A DNA stretch of 64,000 nucleotides from positions 372,001-436,000 of the forward strand of contig NZ_CCXR01000001.1 of NCBI RefSeq assembly GCF_000821085.1, given 5' to 3'. Position numbers and translations under genes: made by a program. A model generated the notes under the pieces. It searched no databases and was not told where the DNA came from. It saw only the letters and a list, made by a program, of their open reading frames with translations. The DNA is from Bacillus sp. B-jedd. GTDB taxonomy: Bacteria; Bacillota; Bacilli; Bacillales; Cytobacillaceae. Positions within the stretch are counted from its first letter, which is position 1. Each line of letters begins with the position of its first letter. This document shows, piece after piece, positions 62,078-64,000 of this stretch.

Positions 62078-62689
62078 ATGAAAAAAGGGTTCATGTTACT
62101 TATGCTGATGGTACTGACTTTCATCGTGGCGCCGGTCGTTTCGCATGCGCAGACTGTCCATACGGTCATACGCGGTGACACACTCTGGAAGATTTCCGTC
62201 CGTTATCAGGTAGGCTTATCGGAAATCATCAGAGCAAACCCGCAATTCAAAAATCCGAATTTAATTTATCCCGGGCAAAAAGTGACCATTCCAACTGTGG
62301 GTGCCAAAAGCGTGGAGCAGCAGGTGATTAGTTTGACGAACCAGGAGCGGGCCAAGTATGGGCTCAAGCCGCTGACGCATGATTGGGAGCTTTCGAGAGT
62401 GGCGAGGTATAAGTCAGTGGATATGAGGGACAAGGGTTATTTCTCACACACAAGCCCTACATATGGTTCTCCATTCACGATGATGAAAAATTTCGGGATT
62501 GCTTACAGGTCGGCTGGTGAAAACATCGCGGCCGGACAGACAAGCGCCGCCGAAGTGGTCCGCGCCTGGATGAATTCACCCGGCCACAGGGCGAATATCT
62601 TGAACCAGGGCTATACCCGGATTGGCGTCGGCTATGCCGCCGGTGGTTCGCAGCGCCACTACTGGACGCAAATGTTCATTTCGAAGTAG
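62078..62689 (+). CDS. LysM plus CAP-domain secreted protein
   Basis: 203 residues. Signal peptide ending near HAQT, one LysM domain (HTVIRGDTLWKISVRYQVGLSEIIRANPQ), then a CAP/SCP domain with GHRANIL and HYWTQMF. This is the YkwD/SafA-like layout; the LysM part binds peptidoglycan. Proteins of this kind occur in the spore coat or cell wall. GAGGAGGCGATAAT precedes the ATG. A frame open to 61946 would add a non-signal stretch, so it is rejected. Confidence 0.88.
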   Translation: MKKGFMLLMLMVLTFIVAPVVSHAQTVHTVIRGDTLWKISVRYQVGLSEIIRANPQFKNPNLIYPGQKVTIPTVGAKSVEQQVISLTNQERAKYGLKPLTHDWELSRVARYKSVDMRDKGYFSHTSPTYGSPFTMMKNFGIAYRSAGENIAAGQTSAAEVVRAWMNSPGHRANILNQGYTRIGVGYAAGGSQRHYWTQMFISK

Positions 62690-62700
62690 CAATTCTTTTC

Positions 62701-62735
62701 AGCATCCGTTCATCATGAACGGGTGCTTTCTTTTT
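62701..62735 (+). terminator. Terminator of the LysM-CAP gene
   Basis: Stem AGCATCCGTTCA/TGAACGGGTGCT with a four-base loop and one wobble pair, then a T-rich tail. Confidence 0.87.
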
Positions 62736-62856
62736 GCAAAAACAGTCAGTCCCGCCCTCTCTCGGTCCCAGGTCCTAGATGAAAATCTGTCTGAAGCACG
62801 TTATGGAAAAACCGCGCCACAGGTAAGATAGAGACATGAAAGGAGAGGAAACGAAC

Positions 62857-63213
62857 ATGAAAAAATTTGGTTTACTCTTGGCGGGAGGAATCGCCGCAAT
62901 GGTTCTGTTATCCACTATCGGCCCGATTGCAGGAATGGTGATCAGCCTGGCGATCCTGTACTTTGTGATGAAGCAGTTCCTCAAAACAACTTCTACTGGC
63001 GCGAGAGTAGGGCTAGCCCTTATTGGCCTGATTGTCCTGGCTTCCGTGGCGAGCAATGCGCCGGCTTTATTGGGCGTCGCGGCAGCATATGTCCTGTACC
63101 TCGTGTACAAAAAGTGGAATGAAACAAAGTATGCTGAACCAGTCAAAGAAACAAGCAGCGATCCGTTTGTGAATTTTGAAAGGCAATGGGACGACTTGCA
63201 TAAAAACTATTAA
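62857..63213 (+). CDS. LiaI-like membrane anchor (Lmo0954 family)
   Basis: 118 residues with three or four hydrophobic helices and a charged C-terminal tail (DPFVNFERQWDDLHKNY). It matches the Listeria Lmo0954 family, which pairs with a PspA protein as LiaI with LiaH. The PspA-family gene starts 21 bases downstream. AAAGGAGAGG precedes the ATG. LiaI places LiaH at the membrane during envelope stress. Confidence 0.8.
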   Translation: MKKFGLLLAGGIAAMVLLSTIGPIAGMVISLAILYFVMKQFLKTTSTGARVGLALIGLIVLASVASNAPALLGVAAAYVLYLVYKKWNETKYAEPVKETSSDPFVNFERQWDDLHKNY

Positions 63214-63234
63214 GGTAAGGGAGAGACAAATAAA

Positions 63235-63879
63235 ATGGCGAATTTATTTACAAAACTAAAAGATACCATTATGGCGGATTTGAACGAAGTGCTGGACAAA
63301 AAGGAAAGAAACAACCCGATTGGGATGCTGAATGAATATTTGCGCCAATGTGAAAAGGAAACGGAAAAGGTAGCTAAGCTCGTGGAGCGGCAGCATGCAT
63401 TGAAGGAAGAATTCACCCGCGAATACCGCCAGGCGAAAGAGATGGCCGAAAAGCGGAAGCATCAGGCAGATATTGCTGCTAAAGCGGGCGAGTCGGCATT
63501 ACAGGAGTTCGCTGAAAGGGAGCATCTGCATTTCGCAGACCGTGCCATCCGGCTTGAAAGCGCGATGGAACAGGCAGCCCGCCAGTTGGATGAACTGGAA
63601 GCACGTTACGAGGAAATGAAGCACAAGCTGAAGGATATGAAAATCCGCAGGCTTGAGTTGATGGGCCGCGAAAACATGAGCAGGGCAAACCATCAGATCA
63701 ATCAGGTTGTGGAAGCCGGGGAAATGAAGTCCGCAGACCGTTTCAGGGAAATCGAAAGCTACCTCGATAATATTGAAAACGAAGTGAATACCTCTTATAT
63801 CCGGAACACAATCGATTCGCGCATCGCACAGCTTGAAAAAGACCTGAATAATCAGGAAAGCCGGCAAGACGCGCAATAA
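63235..63879 (+). CDS. PspA/IM30 family protein (LiaH-like)
   Basis: 214 residues, almost entirely helical coiled coil. The N-terminal region is MANLFTKLKDTIMADLNEVLDK. Family members form large rings on damaged membranes. With the upstream LiaI-like gene it resembles liaIH, induced by cell-wall antibiotics. No LiaRS genes are in the window. AAGGGAGAGACAA precedes the ATG. The C-terminal 30 residues are less conserved. Confidence 0.9.
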   Translation: MANLFTKLKDTIMADLNEVLDKKERNNPIGMLNEYLRQCEKETEKVAKLVERQHALKEEFTREYRQAKEMAEKRKHQADIAAKAGESALQEFAEREHLHFADRAIRLESAMEQAARQLDELEARYEEMKHKLKDMKIRRLELMGRENMSRANHQINQVVEAGEMKSADRFREIESYLDNIENEVNTSYIRNTIDSRIAQLEKDLNNQESRQDAQ

Positions 63880-63885
63880 AAGGGG

Positions 63886-63917
63886 TGCGGGCCGAAACTT
63901 ACGGCCCGCATTTCATT
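63886..63917 (+). terminator. Terminator of the PspA-family gene
   Basis: Nine-base stem TGCGGGCCG/CGGCCCGCA with loop AAACTTA, then a T-rich tail. The window ends at GGGGAGGA, a ribosome binding site for a gene just beyond it. Confidence 0.88.
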
Positions 63918-64000
63918 CCAGAAACTAAAGACAACAATTGTCCCAAATGCTATTCTAAAGAGGACAGAAAAAATTAGAACTTAAGGCTTTACGGGGAGGA

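Overview
The window looks like chromosome of a spore-forming Bacillaceae (Bacillota). Most genes have strong AAGGAGG-type ribosome binding sites with frequent TTG and GTG starts, and there are Bacillus-type families throughout: a KinB-like sporulation kinase, YknWXYZ, a YfmL-like helicase, a YhfW-like Rieske oxidoreductase, a LiaIH-like pair, a LysM-CAP protein and two ECF sigma/anti-sigma pairs. The species cannot be fixed from the sequence. No rRNA, tRNA, insertion sequence or CRISPR array was seen.

Layout. 1-5.1 kb: a heterodimeric ABC exporter (first subunit cut by the window edge) and an AGCS amino-acid symporter. 5.2-10.8 kb: a signalling island, largely A+T-rich, with a KinB-like kinase, a second membrane kinase, an HD-GYP protein whose first 180 residues align without gaps to that second kinase, a 22-codon Cys/Trp peptide gene with an excellent ribosome binding site, a terminator, and a PqqD-like/M50 metalloprotease fusion. 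This is the best candidate for an undescribed system. 10.8-20.5 kb: a 52-bp tandem array, then a nitrate-reductase-like operon (membrane cytochrome-like subunit, NarB/NasC-type molybdoenzyme, four-cluster ferredoxin, Tat Rieske protein, three small unknowns) running into a Nre-like sensory set (kinase, NarL-type regulator, GAF protein, PAS kinase), then maa. 20.5-27.3 kb: a 21-bp repeat array, an acetate-type symporter pair, a phosphatase, two acetyltransferases and an ECF sigma/anti-sigma pair.

27.3-39.7 kb: an A+T-rich nucleobase/carbamoyl catabolic block with upp, a PucR regulator, three NCS2 permeases, an isochorismatase-fold amidohydrolase, FdrA, a DUF1116 protein and carbamate kinase. 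Together these could import a ring or ureide compound, hydrolyse it and harvest carbamoyl phosphate as ATP. 39.7-44.2 kb: a CcmH-like protein and yknWXYZ behind an ECF-type promoter. 44.2-51.2 kb: glnS, an oxidoreductase, fifteen 52-bp repeats, an Fnr-type promoter driving a polyferredoxin, and a GGDEF diguanylate cyclase. 51.2-64 kb: a YfmL-like helicase, a frameshifted ECF sigma gene with its partner, an amidase, a c-di-GMP-I riboswitch in front of a secreted protein, a YhfW-like oxidoreductase, a transsulfuration enzyme, a large 21-bp repeat field, a HEPN-like/CBS protein, and envelope-stress/spore-type proteins.

Two themes recur. Cyclic di-GMP appears as an HD-GYP protein, a GGDEF protein and a riboswitch. 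Intergenic tandem arrays appear in two classes, with periods of 52 bp (two loci) and 21 bp (three loci), both near whole numbers of DNA helical turns.
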